A DNA stretch of 57,304 bases, taken from contig JAJDWI010000035.1 of the NCBI GenBank assembly GCA_022825665.1, positions 1 through 57,304 on the forward strand, given 5' to 3'. The notes below the pieces were generated by a model. It was not told where the DNA came from and ran no database searches. It saw only the letters and a program-made list of their open reading frames with translations. The translations under genes and the position numbers were made by a program. This DNA comes from Candidatus Poribacteria bacterium. Lineage in GTDB: Bacteria; Poribacteria; WGA-4E; WGA-3G. Positions 1 to 8,948 of this stretch are shown here, one piece after another (position 1 is the first letter of the stretch; every line of letters begins with the position of its first letter).

Positions 1-49
1 GTTTCGGAAGACGATTGAAAGTGTGTTGTTTTTCAGTTGTGTCAGCCAT
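1..49 (-). CDS. 5' end of an unidentified gene (runs off the window)
   Basis: An ATG at 49 on the minus strand opens a frame that stays open to the window edge (MADTTEKQHTFNRLPK). A purine-rich AGAGG lies a few bases upstream. It follows the dehydrogenase at 170-1222 in the same direction, about 120 nt downstream, so it may be the last visible member of that sugar operon. Sixteen residues are too few to name a family. Confidence 0.5.
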   Translation of the reverse strand, partial: MADTTEKQHTFNRLPK

Positions 50-169
50 AAGAGAACCTCTAAGAAAAAAATAGCACCTACATTATTGTTTATATATCTA
101 TATATTACCACATTTATAGGTTTTACTCAATATGACTTCTATTGTATATAAAATCCTAAACTGCACATC

Positions 170-1222
170 TTACATAGAGGCAGCGTGAGGATGCATCATT
201 ATTTTCATACCCTTTCGGGATTCCATAGCCTCAAAGGCTTGGTCAATTTCAACAAGTGGGAAATGATGGGTAATTAGCGGTTGAACACGAACTAAACCTT
301 TTTCAAGAAGTTTCACAGCCAATTCGTGATGACGGGGAACGCACCCGTGGGAACCTGTAACGAAACATTCTTTATAATGGATAGTATTGGAGAGAACGCT
401 CATCGGACGCATGGTCTTTGGCAATCCACCGAACAGGTTGACATAACCTCGGTGTGCGACCATTTCGACCCCTTGTTCATGTGCTTCAACAGAGCCGCAA
501 GTTGTAACCACTATATCCGGTCCCTCACCGTCGGTTTCTTCAAGACAACGTTCCACAACATCCTCTTCTTCAGAGGCGATATAAACATCTGCTTCGTAAA
601 ACTTGGCAATCTCCATACGCAGTTTGCTACGTTGAATGCCAATAACTTTAGTCGCACCCATGACACGGGCAAGGTCAATCATCATGCAACCAATCGGTCC
701 TAATCCGATAATCACAACACTCTTACCGAGAGACATATTTACCAATTCAAGTCCGTTGATGGCACAGGCAAGGGGTTCAGCAAGGGCAGCTTCATCAAAA
801 CTAAGACTTTCTCCAAACGGTGTAACAGGTCCTTCTTCCAAAACCAAGCGAGGTAGTTTCATGTATTGTGCAAATGCACCCGGAATTTGGTAACCAATAG
901 CGTAATTGATATGACAGTTGTTACCATAACCGTTCCGACACCAATGACATTGTCCACACGGCACATCAGCACCGATTGAGACACGGTCCCCTTCCTTAAC
1001 TCGCTTCACATTTTTTCCAACCTTGACTATCACACCCGAATTCTCATGACCGATAATCGTCGGTGGTTCAACACGGGGATTACCATGATGAAATATTCGC
1101 ACATCGGAACCACATATACTGACCGACTCAACTCGCATCAATGCCGAGTCGTCGTCAATTTCAGGTTCAGGAACATCTTGCACATTGAAATTTTCAAGGC
1201 TTTCAAGTATAGCCGCTATCAT
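170..1222 (-). CDS. Zinc-dependent medium-chain alcohol/sugar dehydrogenase
   Basis: This 350-residue protein is a medium-chain dehydrogenase/reductase of the threonine/sorbitol dehydrogenase branch, expected to oxidise a secondary alcohol of a polyol or sugar with NAD(P). Visible signatures are the catalytic-zinc Cys in CGSD (about residue 37), the GHE motif (about 58), the four-Cys structural zinc lobe PCGQCHWCRNGYGNNC (about 89-104) and the Rossmann loop GLGPIG (about 173). Length is normal for the family. The ATG at 1222 follows an AAAGGGA ribosome site. It lies 40 nt downstream of a second dehydrogenase and an epimerase, so it is probably co-transcribed with them. The substrate cannot be read from sequence. 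Confidence 0.88.
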   Translation of the reverse strand: MIAAILESLENFNVQDVPEPEIDDDSALMRVESVSICGSDVRIFHHGNPRVEPPTIIGHENSGVIVKVGKNVKRVKEGDRVSIGADVPCGQCHWCRNGYGNNCHINYAIGYQIPGAFAQYMKLPRLVLEEGPVTPFGESLSFDEAALAEPLACAINGLELVNMSLGKSVVIIGLGPIGCMMIDLARVMGATKVIGIQRSKLRMEIAKFYEADVYIASEEEDVVERCLEETDGEGPDIVVTTCGSVEAHEQGVEMVAHRGYVNLFGGLPKTMRPMSVLSNTIHYKECFVTGSHGCVPRHHELAVKLLEKGLVRVQPLITHHFPLVEIDQAFEAMESRKGMKIMMHPHAASM

Positions 1223-1262
1223 ATTTCCCTTTATTATTTATGGGGCAAACCCAATTAATTAT

Positions 1263-2327
1263 CTACGATGGATGTATAAGCACTTTCGCATAAAATTCGT
1301 TTTTGTCCTTCATCATGTTTAGAACATCTGTACCATCTATCAACGGAACCTTGTGTGTAATCAGTGGAAATAGGTCTAATGTGCCAGAAGCCATAGCTTG
1401 TAGCACTGTCCGCCAATCGTCGTCGTTACCAGATACACTGTAGTCAGAATTCCACGTTCCCAACAGACTCACTTCACGCCGCATCAATTGCGAAATAAGC
1501 GATGCCGGAAGCGTTACATCCGCAGCAGGATTTCCAAGTAAAACCACACTACCATCTCGTCGAACACTTCCTAACGCATAGAGGTAAGTATCTGGAACAC
1601 CCGCTGCTTCAATACAAACATGTGCGCCATTTCCACCAGTCCGTCTATTCGTTACCTCAATAGGTTCTTCTATTGCACTGTTATAGACGTTTTCAAATCC
1701 TAAACGTTGTGCTAATTTTAGTTTTTCAGGAACAATGTCAAACAGCAACACTTGTGCTGCACCAATTATCCTTGTCCACATTGCCACCATTAACCCTATA
1801 GGACCAGCACCGAAGATAGCAACCGTTTTACCGACAAGAGATTCTTTTACCCGTCGTATTGCATGGAGTGCGACAGCAGCGGGTTCTGTCTGTGCCGCTT
1901 CTTCTAAAGTCACACCATCTGGTACACGTATGATATTTTCTTTTGGGGCAACAACATATTCTGCAAATGCACCATCACTTCGTGAACCGAGATAGTCATA
2001 GTCGTTGCATTGGACGTATTTTCCATTCTCACACGCCGCACATTTTCCACACCATATCAACGGAAAAACTACAACATTATCTCCTGGTGTAAATTCATCA
2101 ACATCTGCTCCACACTGGTCTATAGTTCCAGCAAATTCGTGTCCGCAGACTGTTGGAAAACTGTAAGTGCCTTTTGAAAATATCCTTGGGATGTCAGAAC
2201 CACAAACACCACAGAAACCGATTCGAACTCGGACTTGTCCTTCAGAGATGTTGGGGATTGGTATATGTGCTAACCTTAAATCTCCGACACCATGCAGCAC
2301 AAGTGCCTCCATCAAACCGTTATCCAT
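1263..2327 (-). CDS. Second zinc-dependent sugar-alcohol dehydrogenase
   Basis: A 354-residue medium-chain dehydrogenase, related to but clearly distinct from its neighbour. It shows CGVCGSD (catalytic zinc Cys), CGHEFAG, the four-Cys lobe CGKCAACENGKYVQC and the nucleotide loop GAGPIG. It resembles the galactitol-1-phosphate / L-iditol dehydrogenase group. The ATG at 2327 shares its A with the TGA stop of the epimerase gene upstream; a GTG one codon earlier is also possible, but AGAGGGG is better spaced for the ATG. The tight coupling to the epimerase suggests oxidation of a sugar or sugar phosphate feeding into pentose-phosphate chemistry. That pathway role is inferred. Confidence 0.87.
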   Translation of the reverse strand: MDNGLMEALVLHGVGDLRLAHIPIPNISEGQVRVRIGFCGVCGSDIPRIFSKGTYSFPTVCGHEFAGTIDQCGADVDEFTPGDNVVVFPLIWCGKCAACENGKYVQCNDYDYLGSRSDGAFAEYVVAPKENIIRVPDGVTLEEAAQTEPAAVALHAIRRVKESLVGKTVAIFGAGPIGLMVAMWTRIIGAAQVLLFDIVPEKLKLAQRLGFENVYNSAIEEPIEVTNRRTGGNGAHVCIEAAGVPDTYLYALGSVRRDGSVVLLGNPAADVTLPASLISQLMRREVSLLGTWNSDYSVSGNDDDWRTVLQAMASGTLDLFPLITHKVPLIDGTDVLNMMKDKNEFYAKVLIHPS

Positions 2328-3052
2328 CACACCCCTCTTTCTTCAAGTCCAAGCGAAATGGCTTGATGAATATGTTTGATATTTTCAACACGGGAACCCG
2401 TTTTGTTAAAAACGCTACTGGTTCCACCGACTAAAATATCTGCACCAGATGCCACCATCTTCGGTATGTTTTCGAAACTAACATTACCATCAACTTCAAT
2501 CGGAAGATTCACATCATGGTCATTCAAAAAGGTTCGACAATCTGATATTTTTCGTAGGGTCGCAGGCACTAATTTCTGTCCAGCAAACCCCGGATTCACT
2601 GTCATAATTAACACGAAATCAAGTCTATCAAGAACATACTCTATCGCGGAAAGTGGGGTCGCTGGATTCAAAGCAACACCCGCTTTTATACCATGTCCTT
2701 GAATTACCGCCAGTGTTCTATCCAGATGCGGAGCAGATTCAACGTGAACTGCAATTTGCTGAACGCCAATGTTAGCAACTGCTGTCACGAAAAAATCGTT
2801 ATTCTCCACCATCAGGTGAATGTCAAAAGCGCATTCTGTTTTTTCACGTAGTTGTTCAATGAGTGCTAACCCAATTGGCATGTTTGGTACGAAGTGTGCA
2901 TCCATCAAGTCAAAATGAAGTAGATTAATCCCTGATTTTTCCAGCTCCCGAATTTCCGTTTCCAAATTACAGAGATCTGCGCACATAACTGATGGTGCTA
3001 TACTAATCTGTTTTTCCGTGGGGTTAAGGCATTGACTCTTAGGAGTCGGCAA
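2327..3052 (-). CDS. rpe: Ribulose-phosphate 3-epimerase family protein
   Basis: A 241-residue TIM-barrel epimerase, expected to interconvert ribulose-5-phosphate and xylulose-5-phosphate or a related ketose phosphate (allulose-6-phosphate 3-epimerases share the fold). Signatures are SVMCADL near residue 21, the metal/catalytic HFDLMDAHFVPN, HLMVEN, MTVNPGFAGQK and the phosphate-binding EVDGNVS and GADILVGGTSSVF segments. It begins with TTG at 3052: there is no ATG before residue 23, and GGAG lies 7 nt upstream of the TTG. An overlapping ATG upstream is out of frame and soon meets a stop. It is the first gene of a minus-strand operon with two sugar dehydrogenases, so it may act on a dedicated catabolic intermediate rather than central metabolism. 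Confidence 0.85.
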   Translation of the reverse strand: MPTPKSQCLNPTEKQISIAPSVMCADLCNLETEIRELEKSGINLLHFDLMDAHFVPNMPIGLALIEQLREKTECAFDIHLMVENNDFFVTAVANIGVQQIAVHVESAPHLDRTLAVIQGHGIKAGVALNPATPLSAIEYVLDRLDFVLIMTVNPGFAGQKLVPATLRKISDCRTFLNDHDVNLPIEVDGNVSFENIPKMVASGADILVGGTSSVFNKTGSRVENIKHIHQAISLGLEERGV

Positions 3053-3300
3053 GGTATTTCTCCATATAAATGCGGACTTTTCAATCTATAATTATAACAT
3101 AAAATGTCCGAATTGTCAAATTTTGGACTATGGGATTGGAACAACCCACCTGTCGTTATGTCATTGTGTATCACACGGGTAATAATTGGAGTAAAGGCAC
3201 AATGCAATTGCAAATAGAATTAATGTAAGGTATACTAATGTAGAAACATTGCATAACAAATTCTACAATTGCTTGACTTCAAATAGTGAATGACAAATTT

Positions 3301-3640
3301 ATGCATAAACTTCCTCATCCTGAAAGGGCAATCGTACATATAGATAAACTCTCAAATTATTGTTTAAATCCTAATCATCCATACGGGAAACATAAAGCGC
3401 GGGTTTTTAAATCAGCTCTGAATTTAGACATACATGATGCTGAATCTTTGAGAAATGTTCTGTTAGAATTAGTTCATAAAAAGAAGGCAATTCCAACAAA
3501 ACGCAATGCCTATGAACAAAAATACATTATTGACTTTCAACATGAAACACTCTGGACAAACTGCAGAAATCAGAACTGTTTGGATTGTCCGAGATAACGA
3601 AGGATTTCCAAGATTCGTGACCTGTTATATCCTTGACTAA
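3301..3640 (+). pseudogene. DUF6883-family gene, frameshifted
   Basis: The frame from the ATG at 3301 reads a typical DUF6883 start (KLPHPERAIVHIDKLSNYCL) and the family core through YIIDF near 3535. It then runs into non-family sequence and stops at 3597. The family C terminus continues in the next frame: SGQTAEIRTVWIVRDNEGF and then RFVTCYILD, ending at 3640. A one-base shift between about 3541 and 3553 therefore breaks an otherwise complete gene of about 112 residues. The DUF4926 gene starts 10 nt later, the usual partner arrangement. Function is unknown; the pair resembles small toxin-antitoxin-like modules. A sequencing error cannot be excluded. Confidence 0.72.
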
Positions 3641-3650
3641 GGGAGTACCT

Positions 3651-3866
3651 ATGAAATTACTTGACACTGTTGCACTCATAGAAGATTTACCTGTACTAAG
3701 ATTATACCGTGGACAGGTTGGAACTATCGTAGAAGAATATGAACTGAACGTGTTTGAAGTTGAGTTCTGCAATCTCAAGGGTCAGACGTATGCTCTAGAG
3801 ACTTTGGAAGCTACCCAACTCCTGTTGTTACGACATGAACTTCCATTGGAACAGAAAACTGCTTAA
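3651..3866 (+). CDS. DUF4926 domain protein
   Basis: A 71-residue protein with the DUF4926 pattern: KLLDTVAL, LYRGQVGTIVE, FEVEF, then GQTYALETLEATQLLLL. The ATG at 3651 is preceded by AAGGGA six bases upstream; an in-frame TTG at 3633 would overlap the preceding gene and is less likely. DUF4926 proteins are commonly encoded right after DUF6883 genes, as here. The small beta-rich domain has no proven function. The gene appears intact although its partner is frameshifted. Confidence 0.8.
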   Translation: MKLLDTVALIEDLPVLRLYRGQVGTIVEEYELNVFEVEFCNLKGQTYALETLEATQLLLLRHELPLEQKTA

Positions 3867-3879
3867 TCTTATTGGAATA

Positions 3880-4241
3880 TTAAAGTGGGATGAAAACAAT
3901 CTGATCCATATATTCGTTTTCTTGGGATGCACCAGCAATAAGAATCAACTGTTCAATGATTAATCCTATTGGACATCAAGATTGATTGTAAAATACCTAG
4001 CACATGGTGTCCTGTTGCCAAGTGGTCGGCAAGATGTTTTGGCATACTTTTGCGATTATTTGTTATCAAGTTATAACTGTTCTCCTCACACCACATTAGG
4101 ATTTCTGGATCTGAAGTGCTTCGTGCAGGAGCCCCTTCATCACTAATCACCAATCATCAATACAGTTAGTGAAGGTTCATGATAAAGCAGTTGCGTGCGG
4201 TAAATTTTAGAAATATTCTCATCTATCAAAAACCTACGCAT
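3880..4241 (-). pseudogene. DUF5615 (PIN-like) toxin-type gene, broken by two frameshifts
   Basis: Three minus-strand frames together make one DUF5615 protein of about 120 residues. It starts at ATG 4241 (AAGGA upstream) with MRRFLIDENISKIYRTQLL up to VLMIGD. After a shift it continues EGAPARSTSDPEILMWC, ITNNRKSMPKHLADHL and HVLGIL. After a second shift near 3965-3985 it ends CPIGLIIEQLILIAGA and IVFIPL, stop at 3880. The first break looks like a 7-nt insertion that repeats GTGAT (around 4139-4151). The acidic DE and the TNNRKSMP motif of the PIN-like core are still readable. It follows the DUF433 gene by 12 nt, the standard antitoxin-toxin order. The toxin is probably inactive. Confidence 0.75.
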
Positions 4242-4253
4242 CTCTATCCTTGT

Positions 4254-4640
4254 TCATTTTTGTTGGAGATTGTGTTGTACGTGCTGATCCATTTTATGGG
4301 GTGTTCGGATGTGAATTATCAGAAACAGTTCACTTTCTGCTATAATTTCACGCAAACGAATAACACCGGGAGGAGGGTTTTTCTCAAATTCCTCACGCGC
4401 CGTTTTGCAGTATTCCAGATAATCTTCTAAATATGCACCAACTTTTTCTTGATTTTGGAGATAGTATAGGATTGTAGCGTAGACCTGTTCCAGTGTCAGT
4501 GTGTAGTAGCTTTCAGCGATCATCTCTGGTGTTTGATTGTTGTGAATATATTCGTAAAGAACAGTTTCAATACCTACCCGTGTTCCTTTTATCCGTATGT
4601 CATCTTGTGCTAAAAAGTTGAAGTAATTTTCAATTTGCAT
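4254..4640 (-). CDS. DUF433 family antitoxin-like protein
   Basis: A 128-residue DUF433 protein with the family signature YFNFL, IRIKGTRVGIETVLYEYIHN, the P-E-M-I-A-E segment and TLTLEQVYATILYYLQN. DUF433 proteins are small helix-turn-helix-like proteins paired with DUF5615 PIN-like partners. The ATG at 4640 is chosen because GGAG lies about 9 nt upstream and the family motif begins directly after it; the open frame reaches to 4745, but that extension has no family similarity. The last 25 or so residues, rich in His and Gln, look atypical. Its partner just downstream is a frameshifted pseudogene, so this is an antitoxin whose toxin seems lost. Confidence 0.82.
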   Translation of the reverse strand: MQIENYFNFLAQDDIRIKGTRVGIETVLYEYIHNNQTPEMIAESYYTLTLEQVYATILYYLQNQEKVGAYLEDYLEYCKTAREEFEKNPPPGVIRLREIIAESELFLIIHIRTPHKMDQHVQHNLQQK

Positions 4641-4813
4641 AAAATGTCTCCAATACTGGAAATAAAAAATATATTGTGTTTGATGCCTTTTGATTCCCCA
4701 TGAATTTAGTTGTTTGCTACTACATTTGTCTTGCAATTGTACCATATTTATATTTCTCAGTCAAAATGAATATCTTGAGTAGATAATACAAAATCGTTTC
4801 ACAATTGTAATCT

Positions 4814-6778
4814 CTAAAACAAGAACCGATACATCGGTCTATTCATTGTAATCCCAATAAGACTCCACACCCCTCCAACAACAAATTCTCCCAATATCAA
4901 CCCAAGAAAAAACGGAATCAGTTTGCGATGCAAATTCATTCCTCCCTGTTTCAATATAACCCACTTGATAACAGAACTCACAAAGATTGAGAACCAAAAC
5001 ACATTCATTGACCAACTACTTGAAATCGCAAACCCAGCAGGATGAAAGGGCCACCAGAACAACTTTATCCGCATGATCATCAAGAAACCTGTTATCACAA
5101 ATCCGATACACATCGCAACAATAGCAGGTATATCAGGCACTTTCGGTGAGGTGAGCCATCCTTGCAATCGGTTGAACGGTCTACCCGCAAACCAATCGCG
5201 CGCACCTTCAATGTATGAGATATGATAAAATGCCCAAAACGATCCGAATGTGCCAACAACAATTGCAACACACATTGCAATCAGTAATCTTCGATTTGAC
5301 ATACGAGTTCGTTCAGCGAGTTTAAAACCTTCAAGAATATGTGGCATCGGATGTCCACGATAGGCACGGTTGAAAGAAAATAGATACGCAAGCATCGTCA
5401 GATTTTGTGGTCCGAGTAGGCGCGTGCCGAAAATACGAGGCATCATCTCATCTGGACCAATAAAATGCAAATCGTGCACAGGGGATCCAAGTTCGGCGCG
5501 CATGCGTGTCACAGCAGTAGAAATAGCATAGTATATACCGAAGAAAACCAGAATTGCCCAAACAGACATTCCCGCAACATTGCAGAAAATTCCGATAAAC
5601 ATCAAACTCGCTATGAGACAGACTATCATCCACCGATATGACATAGGTTCATCAGAATCCCTGCCTTCATTCGGGTTTATTATTTTACGTCCAACTTGTG
5701 CCAGATGCTTCCGCGTAGCAATCACAGCAATAACGAATAAACCGATATACGCACCAAATGATTGCTCATCGGTAAACGGAAAATTCGGCATCCCTCTGAT
5801 TCCCAACGCATCTCCAAACACCCGTTCAACCTTCCAAAATAGATAAAAGAACCAACAAGAAAACGACAAATCCAACGGAATAAAGAATGCCATTCCAACT
5901 GCAAACGGAAACACAGCAACAGGTGTCCATCCAACTGCACTCCACGGTTTCTGTGTAAAGAACGGACGTAAATCATACAGACGACCACCAAGACTCGGAA
6001 CATTCGGAAATAGATAATGCAACCCATTGAGAACATCAATAGCACCCGCGATTCCAAACCCAAGCCACATCATCTTATTTGTCAATAGGTTAGTTTTACC
6101 TACATTTGTCAATTCAAGTGGTAGTTGAATAATCGGATAACTCAGTTTTTCATGCTCTGTCCACTGCTTTCGAACGAGCGTATTGATGAAAACCATCACA
6201 AACACAAGCGCGCACAAAAAACCGCCCCAAGTTAGGGTGGTAGTTAGCCATCCTTCAATGATTTCCCAACGATATAGACTTGCTTCACCACGGTAATATT
6301 CCGTTAGAAATGCCTTATCTTTCACCGCCATCCAATCTGGAACATAGCGATGGAACAAATCCACCCAATCGTTTTCCGGTGTAGCATACCAGAATGCATA
6401 CGGAATCATAGGGATTAGGACACGTAGCACATCATGGCCCGCTAAAGAGGAAGCAATCGCGAGCATGACATAAATCGTCAATAATTCACCTTGTTGGAAC
6501 GCGACTCGCGGAACTACCCGTGTCAACACCAAATTCGCACCTGTAAATATAAAGACGCAGAAAATGACATTGAAATAGAGTGAAATCGTGGTCGGATATC
6601 CTTGTCCCGCAGAATCTAATATCCAGTAGACGTTGGGGATGGTGAGAGCAGTACCGATTAAAATAGCACGCCAAGTAACCCCAAAGCGGTGTGCTTTCTG
6701 TTCTGTTAGTTCATTATGAGCAGTCTTTTGACTACTCCCTGATTGTTGTGAAACTTGATGTGAGGTAGTAGTTCTCAA
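4814..6778 (-). CDS. DUF6785/DUF6784-family polytopic membrane protein
   Basis: A 654-residue integral membrane protein with roughly a dozen or more hydrophobic helices spread over the whole length after a polar 35-residue N terminus. The order of helices, the conserved QGELLTIYVMLAIASSLAGHD region and the EHEKLSYPIIQLPLEL segment match the DUF6785/DUF6784 family, which I recall as common in Poribacteria and Planctomycetes near sulfatases and sugar genes. It is probably a transporter, but no substrate is known. The start is TTG at 6778; an in-frame TAA lies just upstream and no early ATG exists. The gene directly upstream is a sulfatase, hinting at uptake of desulfated glycans (inference). 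Confidence 0.75.
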   Translation of the reverse strand: MRTTTSHQVSQQSGSSQKTAHNELTEQKAHRFGVTWRAILIGTALTIPNVYWILDSAGQGYPTTISLYFNVIFCVFIFTGANLVLTRVVPRVAFQQGELLTIYVMLAIASSLAGHDVLRVLIPMIPYAFWYATPENDWVDLFHRYVPDWMAVKDKAFLTEYYRGEASLYRWEIIEGWLTTTLTWGGFLCALVFVMVFINTLVRKQWTEHEKLSYPIIQLPLELTNVGKTNLLTNKMMWLGFGIAGAIDVLNGLHYLFPNVPSLGGRLYDLRPFFTQKPWSAVGWTPVAVFPFAVGMAFFIPLDLSFSCWFFYLFWKVERVFGDALGIRGMPNFPFTDEQSFGAYIGLFVIAVIATRKHLAQVGRKIINPNEGRDSDEPMSYRWMIVCLIASLMFIGIFCNVAGMSVWAILVFFGIYYAISTAVTRMRAELGSPVHDLHFIGPDEMMPRIFGTRLLGPQNLTMLAYLFSFNRAYRGHPMPHILEGFKLAERTRMSNRRLLIAMCVAIVVGTFGSFWAFYHISYIEGARDWFAGRPFNRLQGWLTSPKVPDIPAIVAMCIGFVITGFLMIMRIKLFWWPFHPAGFAISSSWSMNVFWFSIFVSSVIKWVILKQGGMNLHRKLIPFFLGLILGEFVVGGVWSLIGITMNRPMYRFLF

Positions 6779-6905
6779 ATTTGATTACAAACTTTCCGCT
6801 TTGTAGTCATGAATTCCAAAACGTTATTGTTGTCTATAATTTACCAAGAATCTGAGCTAAAAATGACTCTCAAATTCACCATACAGACTCGTTGAAAGTA
6901 TAAGC

Positions 6906-8807
6906 TTATTTTCGGATGAGCATCTTACGTGTAGCAGAAAAGGTGCCAGTTTTTATGGAGTAAAAATAAACACCACTACTGACCAACTCCCCTTTTTCAT
7001 TACATCCATCCCAATGAACCGCTTGTGATTGTGATGTATAGTCTCCCGCGGGCATTTTCCCAAGTGATAAGGTCCTTACTAACTTACTAGTTGCACTATA
7101 GATGCGTATCGTAACATTATCCTCATCCGCAAGTCGAAACGGAATCCATGTTTCAGGATTAAAAGGATTAGGATAGTTTTGTAGAAGTTCATTACGTTTG
7201 ATATGTCCAAGTGTAACGAATGCTTTCCCTTTAGGTTCAACATCCATTTGCTGTTGCGTCTCAGATAATCGTTCTAATATTTGCGAGTATAACTCTCTTT
7301 CAAGGTTCTTCATATCTGGGTTACCTGCAAGGTTATTAGTTTCATCCGGATCATTTTTAACATCAAATAACAGATACGGCTCTCTTCTTGTATTCAATGC
7401 AATTTTCCAATCTTGATTTAGCAGCATTGTTTCACGATATATCTCGGAGATTGCAAATTCACGGTGCGTTTCTGCGGTGTTAGTTAACACAGGACATAAC
7501 GATTTACCGAATTGCTGATATTTTATCTCACTACCAGCCAATTCAACAAGTGTTGGACCAATATCAATCCATTCCACGGGACTTTCACTGACACGATTAA
7601 GGACACCGTTTTTTAAAGTTTGAGGGGTACGCACAAGGAACGGAATACGGACTGATCCATTGAGGAAGTTACTTTTATATATCATACCGTAGTCACCGTT
7701 CATTTCTCCATGATCAGAACAGAAGACAATGACAGTATTGTCAAGTTCACCACGTGCTTGTATTGTTTCAAGAATTTCACCAATCTGATCATCAATAAGC
7801 GTGACATTACCAGCATAGTCTGCTCGGAGTCTCTCGACTTCACCAACTACAAAATTAGGGTTTCTCCGGTTTACCCCCATGAGTCTATCTAACTCTCCAC
7901 GGGGACGGTTCCCTATTGGCTGGCGGGGTACTGGCGGTGGCATCGTCTTTGGATCATACATACTTGCATACGGTTCAGGTGCATCCCACGGTTCATGGGG
8001 TCCACCGAAACTCACCCAACAAAACCAAGGTTCTTCACGGTTATAGTTTCTAAGGTATTGTTTAGCCTGTTGTCCGACATAGACATCAGCGTCATGTTCA
8101 AGACCAAGGATCGTCGGACCAACGGCATGGGGTTTGTTATTGAGACGATTCTCAATATCCGCCCTATAGGCAGCCCATAACCCTTTTTCTTGCCATATTG
8201 CTGTCATATGCGATAAGACGCGCCGACTTGCTCTGGGACCTGGAATCTCATCAACATCGTCTAATCCATAAGCATGCAGTAAGTCTTCGCGATTACGCAT
8301 ATCAATACCTTCTTGGTGTTGATAATAGTGTGTTTTTCCGAATAGGCTGGTACGATAGCCAGCGTCGCGTAATGTATGCATCCAGGTTGGGGTATCCGGA
8401 GACATCGTGTGATCCCCGTTTTGCCATACACCCGTGTTATGTGGATATAATCCTGTTGCTAAACTAAATCGAGCGGGAATACAGACAGGGGAAGTAGTGA
8501 CACAGTTGGTAAATCGGACACCCTCACTCGCAATACGATCCAAGTTAGGTGTCCGCACCCACTTACCGCTTGAACTCATCGCATCCCAACGCTGCTGATC
8601 AGTCATTAGCAGAAGAATATTGGGTTTTACACCTTCATTAACAATAGGTGCACTCTGCACACCAGCGTTTGAACCGAACAGTGCCAGTGTCCCCGCACTC
8701 GCGATACTAAGATCTTTGATGAATGTCCTACGGCTAATGCATTTAGTTTCAGATGTCACAGGACTATTTGTATTTTCCTGTCCTCTTTCGCTAATTTTAT
8801 GTGCCAT
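6906..8807 (-). CDS. Tat-exported sulfatase with C-terminal T9SS/FlgD-like sorting domain
   Basis: A 633-residue type I sulfatase. A twin-arginine signal (SRRTFIKDLSIASAG, about residues 25-40) predicts folded export. The sulfatase core runs from PNILLLMTDQQRWDAM (about 63) through the formylglycine motif CIPAR (C-x-P-x-R, about 108), then HDADVYVG, a DHGEMNG metal motif and a DPDETNNLAGNP tail. From about 539 the protein changes to LLQNYPNPFNPETWIPF and WDGCNEKGELVSSGVYFYS, ending ATRKMLIRK. This is the FlgD-Ig / type IX secretion C-terminal domain pattern. ATG 8807 has AGGA upstream. It probably removes sulfate from host or algal polysaccharides at the cell surface. No anaerobic maturase is nearby. 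Confidence 0.92.
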   Translation of the reverse strand: MAHKISERGQENTNSPVTSETKCISRRTFIKDLSIASAGTLALFGSNAGVQSAPIVNEGVKPNILLLMTDQQRWDAMSSSGKWVRTPNLDRIASEGVRFTNCVTTSPVCIPARFSLATGLYPHNTGVWQNGDHTMSPDTPTWMHTLRDAGYRTSLFGKTHYYQHQEGIDMRNREDLLHAYGLDDVDEIPGPRASRRVLSHMTAIWQEKGLWAAYRADIENRLNNKPHAVGPTILGLEHDADVYVGQQAKQYLRNYNREEPWFCWVSFGGPHEPWDAPEPYASMYDPKTMPPPVPRQPIGNRPRGELDRLMGVNRRNPNFVVGEVERLRADYAGNVTLIDDQIGEILETIQARGELDNTVIVFCSDHGEMNGDYGMIYKSNFLNGSVRIPFLVRTPQTLKNGVLNRVSESPVEWIDIGPTLVELAGSEIKYQQFGKSLCPVLTNTAETHREFAISEIYRETMLLNQDWKIALNTRREPYLLFDVKNDPDETNNLAGNPDMKNLERELYSQILERLSETQQQMDVEPKGKAFVTLGHIKRNELLQNYPNPFNPETWIPFRLADEDNVTIRIYSATSKLVRTLSLGKMPAGDYTSQSQAVHWDGCNEKGELVSSGVYFYSIKTGTFSATRKMLIRK

Positions 8808-8948
8808 TTAAACATCCTGTATGTTGAGCCTTTAGACAATCCATCAAATTACCTTGAGAATTTCTATTAATCCATGTATACTAAACTATATAGACTATCA
8901 AAACGTCCACGTTAGGAGTGAATATTTTTCTCGAAAAAGGTGAAAAAA

